Shown here in pieces: positions 46,595 to 58,627 of a stretch of DNA of 64,000 bases (position 1 is its first letter; each line of letters begins with the position of its first letter). Where the stretch lies: positions 186,001-250,000 of the forward strand of contig CP138327.1 in NCBI GenBank assembly GCA_037956075.1, read 5' to 3'. The notes below the pieces were generated by a model. It saw only the letters and a program-made list of their open reading frames with translations, ran no database searches and was not told the origin of the DNA. A program made the position numbers and the translations under genes. The DNA comes from Catillopecten margaritatus gill symbiont (lineage in GTDB: Bacteria > Pseudomonadota > Gammaproteobacteria > PS1 > Pseudothioglobaceae).

Positions 46595-48076
46595 GTGATT
46601 AGCAGAAGAAAATTTATACAAACGGGTTTAATTTTAGCCACTTTGCCAAAGCAAATGGCTTTTGCAAAAAGTGCAAGAATACGATTTTTTAGAAACAAAT
46701 TTCAATCGCCAATGTTGGCAATCAGCAAGCGTGTCGGTAAAGATGTTTATTTTGATTTAACGGTTCAAGCAGGGCAAAGTGCGATTTTGCCGAATAAATT
46801 GACACCTACTTTAGGCATTAATCAGTCTTTTCTTGGTGTAACTTTGAGAGCGAACAAGGGTGATCGTGTTCATATTAATGTCAAAAATACAATTGACAAA
46901 ACCGCAACTTTGCATTGGCATGGAATGAAATTACCTGCTGAAATGGATGGCGGACCACATCAACCAATTCACCCGGGCGGCACTTGGTTGGGCGAATTTG
47001 ATATTATTCAGGATGCCGCTACGCTGTGGTATCACTCACATCAAATGCATGAAACGGGTCCGCAAGTCTATCAAGGCTTGGCAGGGCTATTTATCCTTGA
47101 CGATGAGCAATCAAAAAACCTTAATTTACCGATTGAATATGGCGTTGACGATATACCAGTGATTATTCAAGATAGAGATTTTAAGCAAAACGGCGCTTTT
47201 GCTTATATGACCTCAATGCGTGATGGGATGATGGGTAAACGAGGTAAAACTGTTCTGGTGAATGGCGTTATTAACCCGATTTTAAAAGCGAAAAAGTCTC
47301 TAATGCGTTTTCGTATTTTGAACGGTTCAAATGCTAGAACTTACCATTTAGGCTTTGACGATCATCGTGAATTTCATATTATTGGAAGCGATGGCGGTTT
47401 GCTAGAACAAAGCCATGCAACCAAAAAATTGCGTCTTTCCCCTGCAGAGCGTGTGGAAATTTTGGTGGATGTGTCTGATGGTGGGATGCCAATTTTGCAA
47501 CACAAATCCAGACATGAGCATAAGGGAGGAAATCATAACGGCGGTGGTATGATGCACAGAATGTCGGGCGACGACAAGGATATGAACATCTTGCAAATCG
47601 ATGCCAGTCAAGCAACAAAAAGCAATCGCACCATTCCGAGCAATTTAGTCCAACACGATAATCCAAAAGCATCGGATGTTGTTAAAGAAAGGAAAATGGT
47701 ATTGGAAATGAAAATGGGTCCGATGAGAATGTTTGGTGGTGACCCATTTAGCATTAACGGTAAAACGATGGATGTCAATCGAATTGATGAAGTGGTCAAA
47801 GCAGGCAGCACCGAAATTTGGACGATTGAAAATAACTCAATGATGGCACACCCATTTCATATTCACGATGTGCAATTTAAAATTATTTCGAGAAATGGCG
47901 GAGTTAGAGGGCATGAGTTAGGGTTTAAAGATGTCGTTTATGTGCGACCTCATGAGACGGTGAGAGTGGTAATGAAATTTCCTAAATACAGTAATCCAAA
48001 AATACCTTATATGTATCACTGTCATATTTTAGAGCACGAAGACAGAGGGATGATGGGGCAGTTTACCGTGGTTTAG
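46595..48076 (+). CDS. Tat-exported multicopper oxidase (CueO/CopA-like)
   Basis: A 493-residue protein starting at GTG with a twin-arginine signal (ISRRKFIQTGL). The copper sites are complete: HWHG, WYHSHQMHETG, HPFHIHDVQF and the C-terminal HCHILEHEDRGMMGQF that includes the type 1 ligands. A His/Met-rich insert at about residues 308-334 (HKSRHEHKGGNHNGGGMMHR) suggests a copper(I)-handling loop as in CueO. It probably oxidises Cu(I) in the periplasm; laccase-like activity is an alternative. Confidence 0.9.
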   Translation: MISRRKFIQTGLILATLPKQMAFAKSARIRFFRNKFQSPMLAISKRVGKDVYFDLTVQAGQSAILPNKLTPTLGINQSFLGVTLRANKGDRVHINVKNTIDKTATLHWHGMKLPAEMDGGPHQPIHPGGTWLGEFDIIQDAATLWYHSHQMHETGPQVYQGLAGLFILDDEQSKNLNLPIEYGVDDIPVIIQDRDFKQNGAFAYMTSMRDGMMGKRGKTVLVNGVINPILKAKKSLMRFRILNGSNARTYHLGFDDHREFHIIGSDGGLLEQSHATKKLRLSPAERVEILVDVSDGGMPILQHKSRHEHKGGNHNGGGMMHRMSGDDKDMNILQIDASQATKSNRTIPSNLVQHDNPKASDVVKERKMVLEMKMGPMRMFGGDPFSINGKTMDVNRIDEVVKAGSTEIWTIENNSMMAHPFHIHDVQFKIISRNGGVRGHELGFKDVVYVRPHETVRVVMKFPKYSNPKIPYMYHCHILEHEDRGMMGQFTVV

Positions 48077-48080
48077 AAAT

Positions 48081-48247
48081 TTGAGACTCCTGCATTGGGT
48101 ATGGATACCGGATAAAAGTTAAATTTTATTCAGTTGGTAATTTTTACAAAGCCAGTCCTAGCAGGGTTAATACAGGTTTTGTAAAAGTTATCAAATGGAT
48201 GAAAGTTGGCTTTTAGGCGGTATTCATACCCAATGCAGGGGTCTCAA
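48081..48247 (+). mobile_element. Short inverted-repeat element, family A
   Basis: Terminal repeats TTGAGACTCCTGCATTGGGT (left) and its inverse on the right, about 23 bp with one mismatch. The 167-bp element closely matches the nested copy at 39799-39963 in opposite orientation. It starts five bases after the oxidase stop and ends 22 bases before the next small gene. No open reading frame of note. Confidence 0.8.
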
Positions 48248-48269
48248 TTTATAAAAAAAGAGTTTAACA

Positions 48270-48569
48270 ATGAGAAATGATGACGCAGTACCCCCTTATG
48301 AGACGCTTGAAATAGGAACACCACGAGATTACACCAGTGATGTTTACAAAGTTTATTTTGAAGTGGGAGAGCATAACAATATGGCTTTAGAAGTCTTGAC
48401 ATGGTTTGTGGGGAAGGACAAGGAAAAAACGATTAACCGATTAGAGCATGGTTATGAAGTGGAGTTATCCATTCAATGTGTTCCCGATGTTGTAGGGCTT
48501 CTAACAGAAAAAAATATTGCAATTTATCAAGTGATTCGTTATGCAAAAACGGGTGATACTTGGTCGTAG
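48270..48569 (+). CDS. Hypothetical 99-residue protein
   Basis: I do not recognise it. It is acidic and soluble, without signal peptide or membrane span. The pattern of alternating strands and helices (DVYKVYFEVGEHNNMALEVL, then YEVELSIQCVPDVVGLLTEKNIAIYQVIRY) suggests a small alpha/beta fold, possibly ACT-like in outline. It starts 22 bases after a family A element. Codon usage looks like that of its neighbours. Confidence 0.55.
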   Translation: MRNDDAVPPYETLEIGTPRDYTSDVYKVYFEVGEHNNMALEVLTWFVGKDKEKTINRLEHGYEVELSIQCVPDVVGLLTEKNIAIYQVIRYAKTGDTWS

Positions 48570-48671
48570 TTTTATAAAGAGACTTTTGTATTCTCTTATT
48601 CTCTAAGTAATGTAGTAGTCCCAAAATGTGTTTTAGAGGTAAAGAAACAACAATTTTTAATGGTAAAATAA

Positions 48672-50405
<1,734 letters not shown>

Positions 50406-50409
<4 letters not shown>

Positions 50410-51044
50410 TTAAAGATTCTCTAAAAAAAGTCCAAGCACGGATAAAGGCGATTGATAAAAATCAGCAGGTTACTTTGGTTGTCGCTAGTAAAACTAAACC
50501 CGTCTCAGATTTACAGCAAGCCATTGATGCAGGGCAGCGCCATTTTGGTGAAAATTATTTGCAAGAAGCCTTGGGTAAAATTGAAGCACTCAAAGGCCAA
50601 GGAGTGTGTTGGCATTTTATCGGACCGATTCAATCAAATAAAACGAAGCAAATTGCGCAGAATTTTGATTGGGTGCACAGTGTGGATAGGCTTAAAATTG
50701 CCAAACGATTGAACGAACAGCGTCCAGAAGATTTACCCAAGCTTAAAGTTTTGTTGCAAGTGAATATTGACGATGAAGTAACTAAATCGGGTGTGTTGGT
50801 TGGTGAGATTGATGAAGTGGTTAGTTATTTTGATGATTTTCAAAATCTAATTTTAGAGGGGTTTATGTGTATTCCTAGCCCTTCTAATTCTGTACAAAGT
50901 TTTGCTAAAATGAAAAATATTTTGGAGCAATACCCGAATTTAACCGTTTTATCAATGGGCATGAGTCATGATTTAGAGTCTGCCATTGAAAATGGGGCAA
51001 CTTTTGTGCGTATTGGCACGGATATTTTTGGTGCAAGAGGATAA
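50406..51044 (+). CDS. YggS-family PLP homeostasis protein (TTG start)
   Basis: A 212-residue protein of the PLPBP/YggS family: VASKTKPVSDLQQAIDAGQRHFGENYLQEA with the PLP Lys in KTKP, then HFIGPIQSNKTKQIAQ and the MGMSHDLESAIENGATFVRIGT end. It buffers pyridoxal phosphate without catalysis. The TTG at 50406 overlaps the pyrK stop, implying coupling. Confidence 0.92.
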
Positions 51045-51100
51045 AATCTGTGTATATTTTTATGATAATATATGTGTAGGTTTTTATTTGGGAAAATAAA

Positions 51101-51463
51101 GTGAGTTTATCGTTAACGGCATTGCGTCCGTATTTGTTTGGACATGTGAATGAAATGATTAAAATTTGCAAAAAAGTGATTTGGCGGTTAGTCAAATTGT
51201 TAGATTGGAGTTACAATGATATACACGAAATCGGAAGGATAAAACACAATCTAGATACCATTATTAGGACTTTGAAAAAAGACTTTGAATTTAAAGAAGT
51301 CAACTCTGATAATGCATTAATAACCAATTTTGCAGTAAATATTAATTGGGTTTGCGATGTCTTTGACCGTTTGATTGTGACATCAGCGATGGCGGATGAT
51401 GCCAAATTTATTACTAAGAATAAAACTATTTTGATGAATTTTAATCAGGTAGCTTGGCAATGA
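51101..51463 (+). pseudogene. Collapsed toxin-antitoxin remnant: Phd-like start joined to PIN-domain end
   Basis: The 120-codon frame starts with GTG and SLSLTALRPYLFGHVNEMI, like the start of a Phd/YefM antitoxin. From about residue 43 it reads EIGRIKHNLDTIIRTLKKDF, then DVFDRLIVTSAMADDAKFIT and ends NQVAW, like the last two thirds of a VapC-type PIN toxin. The acidic active-site residues of the PIN N-terminus are missing. The simplest reading is an in-frame deletion that joined antitoxin start to toxin end. The stop overlaps the next ATG (ATGA). Confidence 0.6.
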
Positions 51464-51936
51464 TTAAATTACTCATCACTGGCGGCACGATTGACAAAGT
51501 TTATGATGACTTGACGGGTAATTTGACATTGACACAAACGCATATTGTTGATATGCTTAATCGTGGGCGGTCGATGTGCGAGACGACTTCTGAGGTGTTG
51601 TTTTTGAAGGATTCTTTGGAAATAACGAGAGCAGACCGTCAGTTGATTTTGTCAAAGTGTCTTGAGGCGGAGGAGAATAACATTCTGATTACGCATGGTA
51701 CAGATACAATGGTTGAAACGGCACAATTATTAGGTAAAGAAATCAAAGACAAAACCATTGTGTTGTTTGGGGCGATGGTGCCTTATTCAGTGAATAATTC
51801 AGATGCATTGTTTAATTTGGGTTTTGCGTTGAGCAGTGTGCAGACTTTGGCAAAGGGTGTTTATGTGGCAATGAATGGGCAAATTTTTGAGCATGATAAG
51901 GTGGTAAAAAATAAGGTGTTGGGGGTTTTTGAATGA
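51460..51936 (+). CDS. Asparaginase N-terminal-domain protein
   Basis: A 158-residue protein from the ATG at 51460. It has LLITGGTIDKVYDD and ILITHGTDTMVETAQLL, the two active-site segments of type I/II asparaginases, but stops before the C-terminal domain. Short single-domain forms exist in other Gammaproteobacteria, so this need not be a truncation. The function is unproven. It overlaps yhdP by four bases. Confidence 0.8.
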   Translation: MIKLLITGGTIDKVYDDLTGNLTLTQTHIVDMLNRGRSMCETTSEVLFLKDSLEITRADRQLILSKCLEAEENNILITHGTDTMVETAQLLGKEIKDKTIVLFGAMVPYSVNNSDALFNLGFALSSVQTLAKGVYVAMNGQIFEHDKVVKNKVLGVFE

Positions 51937-54407
51937 GAAAAAGAATCGTACACCATAGTATCAGATTTGCCAAATTCAGCACTTGGGCTATTGGTATTTC
52001 AACAGTACTTGTGGTTTTGTTGGTAACGGCTTTAATGGTATTTCCAAGATTGGCAAAAGCGTCGATTGAGACTCAATTATCCCAATTGAGTGGTGTTACT
52101 ATCCAGATATCCGATCCTCATCTTGGCTTTGATTTCAACAAAGGGTATCTTACTTTAAATATAGACGACTTAAAGGCAACCGAGCAACAAATACCCATTG
52201 CTACTATTAACGCTTTGAAATGGGATATTCACCTCAGTTCGCTATTCGAGGATGTGTACCATCTGAGTGAAATTTTTGTTAATAAATTAACGGTACATTC
52301 AGGTGCTATTGAGTTTAATATTGTAGAAATTAAACAATTGGCAATGCTTTTGAATGCAAAAGAGTTTGATTTTTTTAAGTCATTAAATATTGGCACAACT
52401 ATTGTCAAAGATGCTGAAGGCGATAAAGAATTTGAAATTGCAGACATGTTACTGACACGCAATAAACTTAAAATAACGGGGCAAAATCTTAGTTTTGGTT
52501 TATGGGAGTCACAGTCGGTTAAGGTAGATATTGACATTACTTTACCAAATATACCTTCTGAAAACACACCTTTAATCGTGCCGATTCTGATTAGCAACGA
52601 TGAATTATCAATAAACTCTAAGGTTAAGATTTTTAATGAAAAAGGCGATGATTGGTTTGAATTTAAAGGTCATTTGGGTAAAATACAAGCCAACAGTTTT
52701 GCTAAATATCTATCGCCACAGTGGCTAGGTAACAGCACTTATGATTGGATAAAACGAGGTTTTATCGCTGGTACTTTGCAAGATACCAAGCTAAATATTA
52801 AGAAAAACTTATCAAAATCCAGTGCAATTGATACCCAATTTAGCACCGAGTTGAAAGACATGGTGTTGTTATTTGATTCCGATTGGAATCCACTCAAACA
52901 GCTTAACGCCAGCCTCGTTAGTGACGGTAAAAAAATTAAGGCAATGGTGCATAGTGCTAAGCTCAATAATATGACATTCAAAAATATTGAAGCGCAAATT
53001 GCAGATTTAAGCCAAAAGAATTTGGATGTTGAAGTGAATGGAAAAATAGACACCCAAAGTGAGCAGTTGATTGCCTTTTTAAAACATGTTCCATTAAGCA
53101 AAGAGATCAACGAAACTCTGCGTCAATTTACTTTATCTGGAAAAATGGACGGTAAAATACAATTGTTAATTCCATTAGATGAAAGGACATCAATATTGGA
53201 TGTTGATTTGAAACTTAAAAACAATCATTTAAGCGTTTTAGATGGTGCAGTTGAAGTCAAAGATTATAACTCAAGGTTCAGGTTTCGTGATAATAAAATC
53301 ACCGCTGCAGGTGCGGGTAATATTCGTGGCTTACCCTTTGATATTCATATCAATCCTGACAATAGAAAGAATGATGAAAGCACTTTTGGTGTGGAATTGG
53401 TTAACAGTGATGGGTTCGAGACTTACATTAGCAAACGATTTGATCAATCTTGGCGTGTTAAAATTGAGTCTAAATCTGTTAAGGGTAATGTCGCTATTTT
53501 CTTAAATGAAAATGATATTCCAAATGTTAGATTATTGAACATGCAAGTTACTACTTTAGATGCAATTAAAGGAGATTGGAAAGTTACACCAGAGGATTTT
53601 CCTGATATGCATTTGAGCACTCAAGAGATTTATATTGATGAAAATGTGTTGCCAAATCTTAGTGTTGAATTAACCTCCAAAGATAACCTGTTAACTATTA
53701 AAGATTTACAATTTAAAGGGGTTGAAGTTGGTGATAAAGCACTCAATTTTCATGGTTTTTGGGTAGATGGCAGAACACGACTTTATGCTCATGCAAAAGG
53801 TAAGGGTTTGGCTGAATTTTTGAAAAATCTCAAAATTAAAGAAAAGGTTACGGGTGGAGAGTTTGATTTTGATATACGCCTTTCTTGTGAATGTGCGCCA
53901 TGGAATATGAATTATCAAGATATTACTGGTTATTTAGATTTGAATGTTAAGAAAGGCGTGTTTACTGATAAGGACCCAAACCTAGGCCGTATCTTATCGT
54001 TACTCAATATCAACTCCATTGCCAAACGCCTCAAACTCGATGTGTCCGATGTTACTAATAAAGGATTTACTTATGAAAGCATTGAAGCGCAGATACACTT
54101 AGGAAATGCAACGGTTTCTATTGATGAATTTAATCTTGAATCTTTATCAAGTCAAATTACCTTGGTTGGGCAAGGGGATATTATCAAGAAAGAATATGAT
54201 TTAGTCGCAAAGGTTGCGCCTGCTGTGAGTGATGCTGTGCCTGTGGCAACTTATCTTGCGGGTGGTGGATTACTAGGTTTGAGCGCATGGCTAGCAGATA
54301 AGGCACTGTTTGATGGAAAAATAATTGACAGCATTGTTGATGAAGTTGTAGAATTTAAATATAAAATTACGGGCCCATGGGATAATCCTACTATTAAAAA
54401 ATTATGA
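51933..54407 (+). CDS. yhdP: YhdP-family AsmA-like envelope protein
   Basis: An 824-residue protein with an N-terminal membrane span (about residues 16-37) and a long beta-rich body, ending in the AsmA-like C-terminal region (GRILSLLNINSIAKRLKLD, then ITGPWDNPTIKKL). Related proteins bridge the periplasm for phospholipid transport to the outer membrane. It is clearly shorter than E. coli YhdP (about 1266). The yhdP-tldD order is conserved. It overlaps tldD by four bases. Confidence 0.82.
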   Translation: MRKRIVHHSIRFAKFSTWAIGISTVLVVLLVTALMVFPRLAKASIETQLSQLSGVTIQISDPHLGFDFNKGYLTLNIDDLKATEQQIPIATINALKWDIHLSSLFEDVYHLSEIFVNKLTVHSGAIEFNIVEIKQLAMLLNAKEFDFFKSLNIGTTIVKDAEGDKEFEIADMLLTRNKLKITGQNLSFGLWESQSVKVDIDITLPNIPSENTPLIVPILISNDELSINSKVKIFNEKGDDWFEFKGHLGKIQANSFAKYLSPQWLGNSTYDWIKRGFIAGTLQDTKLNIKKNLSKSSAIDTQFSTELKDMVLLFDSDWNPLKQLNASLVSDGKKIKAMVHSAKLNNMTFKNIEAQIADLSQKNLDVEVNGKIDTQSEQLIAFLKHVPLSKEINETLRQFTLSGKMDGKIQLLIPLDERTSILDVDLKLKNNHLSVLDGAVEVKDYNSRFRFRDNKITAAGAGNIRGLPFDIHINPDNRKNDESTFGVELVNSDGFETYISKRFDQSWRVKIESKSVKGNVAIFLNENDIPNVRLLNMQVTTLDAIKGDWKVTPEDFPDMHLSTQEIYIDENVLPNLSVELTSKDNLLTIKDLQFKGVEVGDKALNFHGFWVDGRTRLYAHAKGKGLAEFLKNLKIKEKVTGGEFDFDIRLSCECAPWNMNYQDITGYLDLNVKKGVFTDKDPNLGRILSLLNINSIAKRLKLDVSDVTNKGFTYESIEAQIHLGNATVSIDEFNLESLSSQITLVGQGDIIKKEYDLVAKVAPAVSDAVPVATYLAGGGLLGLSAWLADKALFDGKIIDSIVDEVVEFKYKITGPWDNPTIKKL

Positions 54408-55822
54408 TTGACGAATTATTAAGTGAACAGCAACTCAGCCAAGAAAAAATCGACAACTTGTTGTCAGATTTATTTGTTAAAGGGGTAAATTATGCCGATT
54501 TGTATTTTCAACATTCGGTGTCTGAATCGTGGTTTCTCGAAGAAGGGATTGTCAAGTCAGGTACTTACCACATTCAGCATGGCGTTGGAACGCGTGCAGT
54601 GAAAGGCGAGCAAACAGGTTTTGCTTATTCTGATGATTTAAATACTAAAGCCATTCAGCAGGCGATTGATTTCGCCAAGGGTATTTCTGGACAACAACAA
54701 ACGCAAAAAATTAAAACCTTTCAAACTGTGCCACATCCTGCGAAATATAACGGTGTCAGCCCATTAAGCAGTTTAACCTCGCAAGAAAAAGTGGATATGT
54801 TGAAGCAGATTGATACCATTGCCAGACAAGAGCCAAAAGTTAAACAAGTCAGTGCATCGTTGTCAGGGGCTTACACAGAGGTGTTAATTGCCTCAAGTGA
54901 TGGTGTTTATCAAAAGGATTGCCGGCCAATGGTGCGTGTCAGCGTTAGCGTGATTGTTGAGCATGAGGGTAGAGTGGAAAATGCATCAAGTGGGGGCGGT
55001 GGGCGTTATGATTATCGTTATTTTATTGACCATAATTTCACTGAAATTTACGCTAAAGAAGCAGTGCGACAGGCGTTAGTTGCTCTTGAGGCACAAAGTA
55101 CACCTGCAGGAAGTATGCCTGTGATTTTAGGTCCAGGTTGGCCAGGCGTATTGTTGCACGAGGCTATTGGACATGGATTAGAAGGGGATTTTAATCGCCG
55201 TGGCACATCGGTTTTTACGGGAAAAATAGGTGAGCAAGTCGCCAGTGAAAAATGTACCATTGTAGATAACGGTACTTTGGTAAATCGTCGGGGCTCCTTG
55301 ACCATTGACGACGAAGGTACGCCGACGCAAAATACTACACTGATTGAAAATGGTCTTTTAAAAGGCTATATGTTTGATAAATTAAACGCAGGCTTAATGG
55401 GCGTTAAGTCCACAGGTAACGCAAGGCGTGAGTCGTATGCACATATTCCAATGCCGAGAATGACGAATACTTATATGTTAAATGGTGAGGACAATTTGAA
55501 GGATATGATTGCTTCGGTTGAGGACGGTTTGTATGCAGTTAATTTTGATGGTGGGCAGGTGGATATTACTTCGGGAAAATTTGTATTTTCGGCAAATGAA
55601 GCGTATTTAATTAAAAATGGAAAAATTACCACACCCGTTAAAGGGGCGACTTTAATTGGCTCTGGCGATGAAATTTTGAAGAAAATTTCTATGGTTGCGA
55701 ATGATATGAAATTAGACAGCGGTGTGGGTGTGTGTGGCAAAGAAGGGCAGTCAGTACCTGTGGGCGTGGGGCAGCCGAGTTTAAAAATTGACCAATTAAC
55801 GGTGGGCGGCACCGAAGTTTAA
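54404..55822 (+). CDS. tldD: Metalloprotease TldD
   Basis: A 472-residue protein with the zinc motif HEAIGHGLEGDF and the family end GQPSLKIDQLTVGG. TldD with TldE/PmbA processes small peptides such as microcin B17 and CcdA. TldE is not in the window. It is the last gene before the nuo operon. Confidence 0.95.
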   Translation: MIDELLSEQQLSQEKIDNLLSDLFVKGVNYADLYFQHSVSESWFLEEGIVKSGTYHIQHGVGTRAVKGEQTGFAYSDDLNTKAIQQAIDFAKGISGQQQTQKIKTFQTVPHPAKYNGVSPLSSLTSQEKVDMLKQIDTIARQEPKVKQVSASLSGAYTEVLIASSDGVYQKDCRPMVRVSVSVIVEHEGRVENASSGGGGRYDYRYFIDHNFTEIYAKEAVRQALVALEAQSTPAGSMPVILGPGWPGVLLHEAIGHGLEGDFNRRGTSVFTGKIGEQVASEKCTIVDNGTLVNRRGSLTIDDEGTPTQNTTLIENGLLKGYMFDKLNAGLMGVKSTGNARRESYAHIPMPRMTNTYMLNGEDNLKDMIASVEDGLYAVNFDGGQVDITSGKFVFSANEAYLIKNGKITTPVKGATLIGSGDEILKKISMVANDMKLDSGVGVCGKEGQSVPVGVGQPSLKIDQLTVGGTEV

Positions 55823-55859
55823 GGAATAAATTAACCCTTAAGCGCTTTCGTTTTTTATA

Positions 55860-55865
55860 TATAAT
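55860..55865 (+). promoter_or_regulatory. Likely -10 box of the nuo operon
   Basis: TATAAT lies 31 bases before the nuoA GTG in a 74-base gap. No clear -35 is at the right distance, so the call rests mostly on position. Confidence 0.4.
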
Positions 55866-55896
55866 ATTTAACTTCTATGAAGCAAGAGAGAGTTAG

Positions 55897-56253
55897 GTGT
55901 TAGAAAATTATTTACCAATCATGGTATTCATCTTTTTAGGGATTGCATTCGGCATCGGGCCAATGTTAATCGGTTACCTATTAGGACCAAGCAAACCCGA
56001 TGAAGAAAAAAATTCTCAATTTGAATGTGGGTTCCCTGCATTTGATGATTCTCGTATGTATTTCAATGTGCGCTATTATTTAGTGGCAATCTTATTTATT
56101 CTATTTGACTTGGAAGTGGCTTTCGTCTTTCCATGGGCAGTGGTGCAATCACAACTTGGCTGGTTTGGCTTTGTTGCTATCAGCATCTTCTTATTTTTAT
56201 TAATTGTCGGTTTCATTTTCGAATGGAAAAAAGGCGCTCTGGAGTGGGAATAA
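55897..56253 (+). CDS. nuoA: NADH-quinone oxidoreductase subunit A (GTG start)
   Basis: A 118-residue membrane subunit of complex I with three hydrophobic segments. YECG-type loop is present as [22 protein letters not shown], with EVAFVFPW following. The start is GTG. It begins a run of closely spaced nuo genes. Confidence 0.95.
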   Translation: MLENYLPIMVFIFLGIAFGIGPMLIGYLLGPSKPDEEKNSQFECGFPAFDDSRMYFNVRYYLVAILFILFDLEVAFVFPWAVVQSQLGWFGFVAISIFLFLLIVGFIFEWKKGALEWE

Positions 56254-56256
56254 GCG

Positions 56257-56736
56257 ATGGCAATTGAAGGATTAATGAAAGAAGGGTTCGTCACTACTTC
56301 CCTCGACAAAGTTATCAACTGGGCAAGAACGGGCTCGTTGTGGCCAATGACATTTGGCTTGGCATGTTGTGCGGTGGAGATGATGGAGGCAGGCTCTTCT
56401 CGCTATGACCTTGACCGTTTTGGCATCGTTTTCAGACCTACTCCTCGTCAATCGGATTTAATGATTGTGGCGGGTACACTGACCAATAAAATGGCACCTG
56501 CACTCAGAAAAGTTTACGACCAAATGCCAGAACCTCGTTGGGTAATTTCAATGGGTTCGTGTGCAAATGGGGGTGGTTATTATCATTATTCTTATGCCGT
56601 GGTAAGGGGTTGTGACCGCATTGTGCCAGTGGATGTTTATGTGCCAGGTTGTCCACCAACTGCGGAAGCGCTGCTTTATGGTATTTTGCAATTGCAAGAC
56701 AAAATTAAGCGCACCAATACGATTGCGAGAACTTAA
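56257..56736 (+). CDS. nuoB: NADH-quinone oxidoreductase subunit B
   Basis: A 159-residue peripheral-arm subunit holding cluster N2. Ligands are visible as the CC pair in LACCAVEMM, the Cys in [11 protein letters not shown], and the Cys in [14 protein letters not shown]. It is directly followed by nuoC. Confidence 0.97.
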   Translation: MAIEGLMKEGFVTTSLDKVINWARTGSLWPMTFGLACCAVEMMEAGSSRYDLDRFGIVFRPTPRQSDLMIVAGTLTNKMAPALRKVYDQMPEPRWVISMGSCANGGGYYHYSYAVVRGCDRIVPVDVYVPGCPPTAEALLYGILQLQDKIKRTNTIART

Positions 56737-57360
56737 ATGACAGATTTAAAAGTACAATTGGTTGAAGAATTTGGCGCAGGGAATATTATTGAAGCCTTTG
56801 GCGAATTGACTTTGACGGTCGATTCGACGGACATTATTAAGTCGTGCATTAAACTCAGAGATGTTTTTTTCTTTGATACTTTGATTGATTTATGTGGCGT
56901 TGATTATTTGACTTATGGACAATCTGAGTGGGAAAGTGATGCAAGTAGCTCTGGTTTTTCCAGAGGGCGTAATACACAAGAAAAAGAAGAACACGCCTAC
57001 GCAAATACAAAGCGTTTTGCTGTGGTTTATCATCTGCTTTCAGTTAACAAAAATTACCGCCTTCGTGTTAAGGCATTTGTTGCAGAAGCACAGCCGATGA
57101 TTAAGTCAGTCACGGATATTTGGGCAGCAGCAGATTGGTATGAGCGAGAAGCCTTTGATTTATTTGGTATTTTGTTTGAAAACCACAAAGATTTACGCCG
57201 TATTTTGACTGATTATGGCTTTGTTGGACACCCATTACGCAAAGATTTCCCACTGATTGGTGAAGTTGAAATGCGTTACGATGAAGCATTGGGGCGAGTT
57301 GTTTACGAACCAGTGAGTATTGAGCCGAATGTCAATGTGCCACGCGTAATCAGGAAATAG
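56737..57360 (+). CDS. nuoC: NADH-quinone oxidoreductase subunit C
   Basis: A 207-residue 30-kDa subunit: [20 protein letters not shown], then [19 protein letters not shown] and the end [14 protein letters not shown]. It is separate from nuoD, unlike the fused NuoCD of E. coli. Confidence 0.96.
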   Translation: MTDLKVQLVEEFGAGNIIEAFGELTLTVDSTDIIKSCIKLRDVFFFDTLIDLCGVDYLTYGQSEWESDASSSGFSRGRNTQEKEEHAYANTKRFAVVYHLLSVNKNYRLRVKAFVAEAQPMIKSVTDIWAAADWYEREAFDLFGILFENHKDLRRILTDYGFVGHPLRKDFPLIGEVEMRYDEALGRVVYEPVSIEPNVNVPRVIRK

Positions 57361-57373
57361 GAAATATAATAGT

Positions 57374-58627
57374 ATGGCTGAAATCCGCAATTACACCCTC
57401 AACTTTGGTCCGCAGCATCCAGCAGCACACGGCGTGCTTCGTCTAATTTTAGAAATTGATGGCGAAGTCATTGAACGAGCAGACCCACATATTGGACTGC
57501 TACATCGTGGCACAGAAAAACTTGCAGAATCTAAACCATATAATCAGTCAATTGGCTATATGGACAGATTGGATTATGTCTCTATGATGTGTAACGAACA
57601 TGCTTATGTACTGGCGATTGAAACCATGTTGGAGCTTGAGGTGCCAGAACGAGCCAAATATATTCGAGTGATGTTTGACGAAATTACTCGCATCTTGAAT
57701 CACTTGATGTGGCTGGGTACGCACGGGCTTGATGTTGGTGCAATGAGTATTTTCTTATACGCATTTCGTGAGCGTGAAAAGCTGATTGATTGCTACGAAG
57801 CCGTTTCAGGTTCACGGATGCATGCAACTTATTATCGCCCAGGGGGTGTTTATCGTGATTTGCCTGCAAAGATGCCACAATATTTAAAAAATGATTTCCG
57901 CAAACAGAAAGAATTAGATGCAATGAACAAAGATCGCCAAGGTTCGTTGTTAGATTTTATTGATAATTTTGCCAAAGAATTCCCGGTCAGCATTAAACAA
58001 TATAATGACTTATTAACGGATAACCGTATCTGGAAACAACGATTGGTAAATATCGGTATTGTGTCGGCAAACCGTGCCAAGCAACTTGGATTTACAGGTC
58101 CAATGTTGCGAGGTTCGGGCGTAGCGTGGGATTTGCGTAAAAATCAACCTTATTCGGTGTATGACCAATTAGATTTTGAAATTCCAATCGGTGTGACAGG
58201 TGACAGTTACGATCGTTACCTCGTGCGTATGGAGGAAATGACACAATCGAATAATATCATTAAGCAATGCGTAACTTGGTTGCGTGACAATCCAGGTGCG
58301 GTGATGAGTAGCGATAAAAAAGTATCACCACCAAGTCGTGAGGCAATGAAAGACGATATGGAGTCACTTATTCACCACTTTAAACTCTTTACCGAAGGCT
58401 ATTGTTTGCCAGAAGGCGAAGTGTATTCAGCCGTTGAACATCCTAAGGGTGAGTTCGGCGTGTATTTGGTTTCAGATGGGGCGAATAAGCCGTATCGTAT
58501 TAAAATTAGAGCGCCTGGTTTTGCCCATTTAGCCTCAATGGATGAGATGGCAAAAGGGCATATGCTTTCTGATGTTGTAACCATCATTGGAACGCAAGAT
58601 ATTGTATTTGGAGAGATAGACAGATGA
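57374..58627 (+). CDS. nuoD: NADH-quinone oxidoreductase subunit D
   Basis: A 417-residue 49-kDa subunit forming the quinone site with Nuo[32 protein letters not shown], and the end DIVFGEIDR. Its stop overlaps the start of a 47-codon ORF (ATGA) that fills the gap before nuoE. Confidence 0.97.
   Translation: MAEIRNYTLNFGPQHPAAHGVLRLILEIDGEVIERADPHIGLLHRGTEKLAESKPYNQSIGYMDRLDYVSMMCNEHAYVLAIETMLELEVPERAKYIRVMFDEITRILNHLMWLGTHGLDVGAMSIFLYAFREREKLIDCYEAVSGSRMHATYYRPGGVYRDLPAKMPQYLKNDFRKQKELDAMNKDRQGSLLDFIDNFAKEFPVSIKQYNDLLTDNRIWKQRLVNIGIVSANRAKQLGFTGPMLRGSGVAWDLRKNQPYSVYDQLDFEIPIGVTGDSYDRYLVRMEEMTQSNNIIKQCVTWLRDNPGAVMSSDKKVSPPSREAMKDDMESLIHHFKLFTEGYCLPEGEVYSAVEHPKGEFGVYLVSDGANKPYRIKIRAPGFAHLASMDEMAKGHMLSDVVTIIGTQDIVFGEIDR

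Noticed and set aside
46398-48247. Composite transposon carrying the multicopper oxidase
   Set aside because: The two flanking elements belong to different families and neither encodes a transposase.
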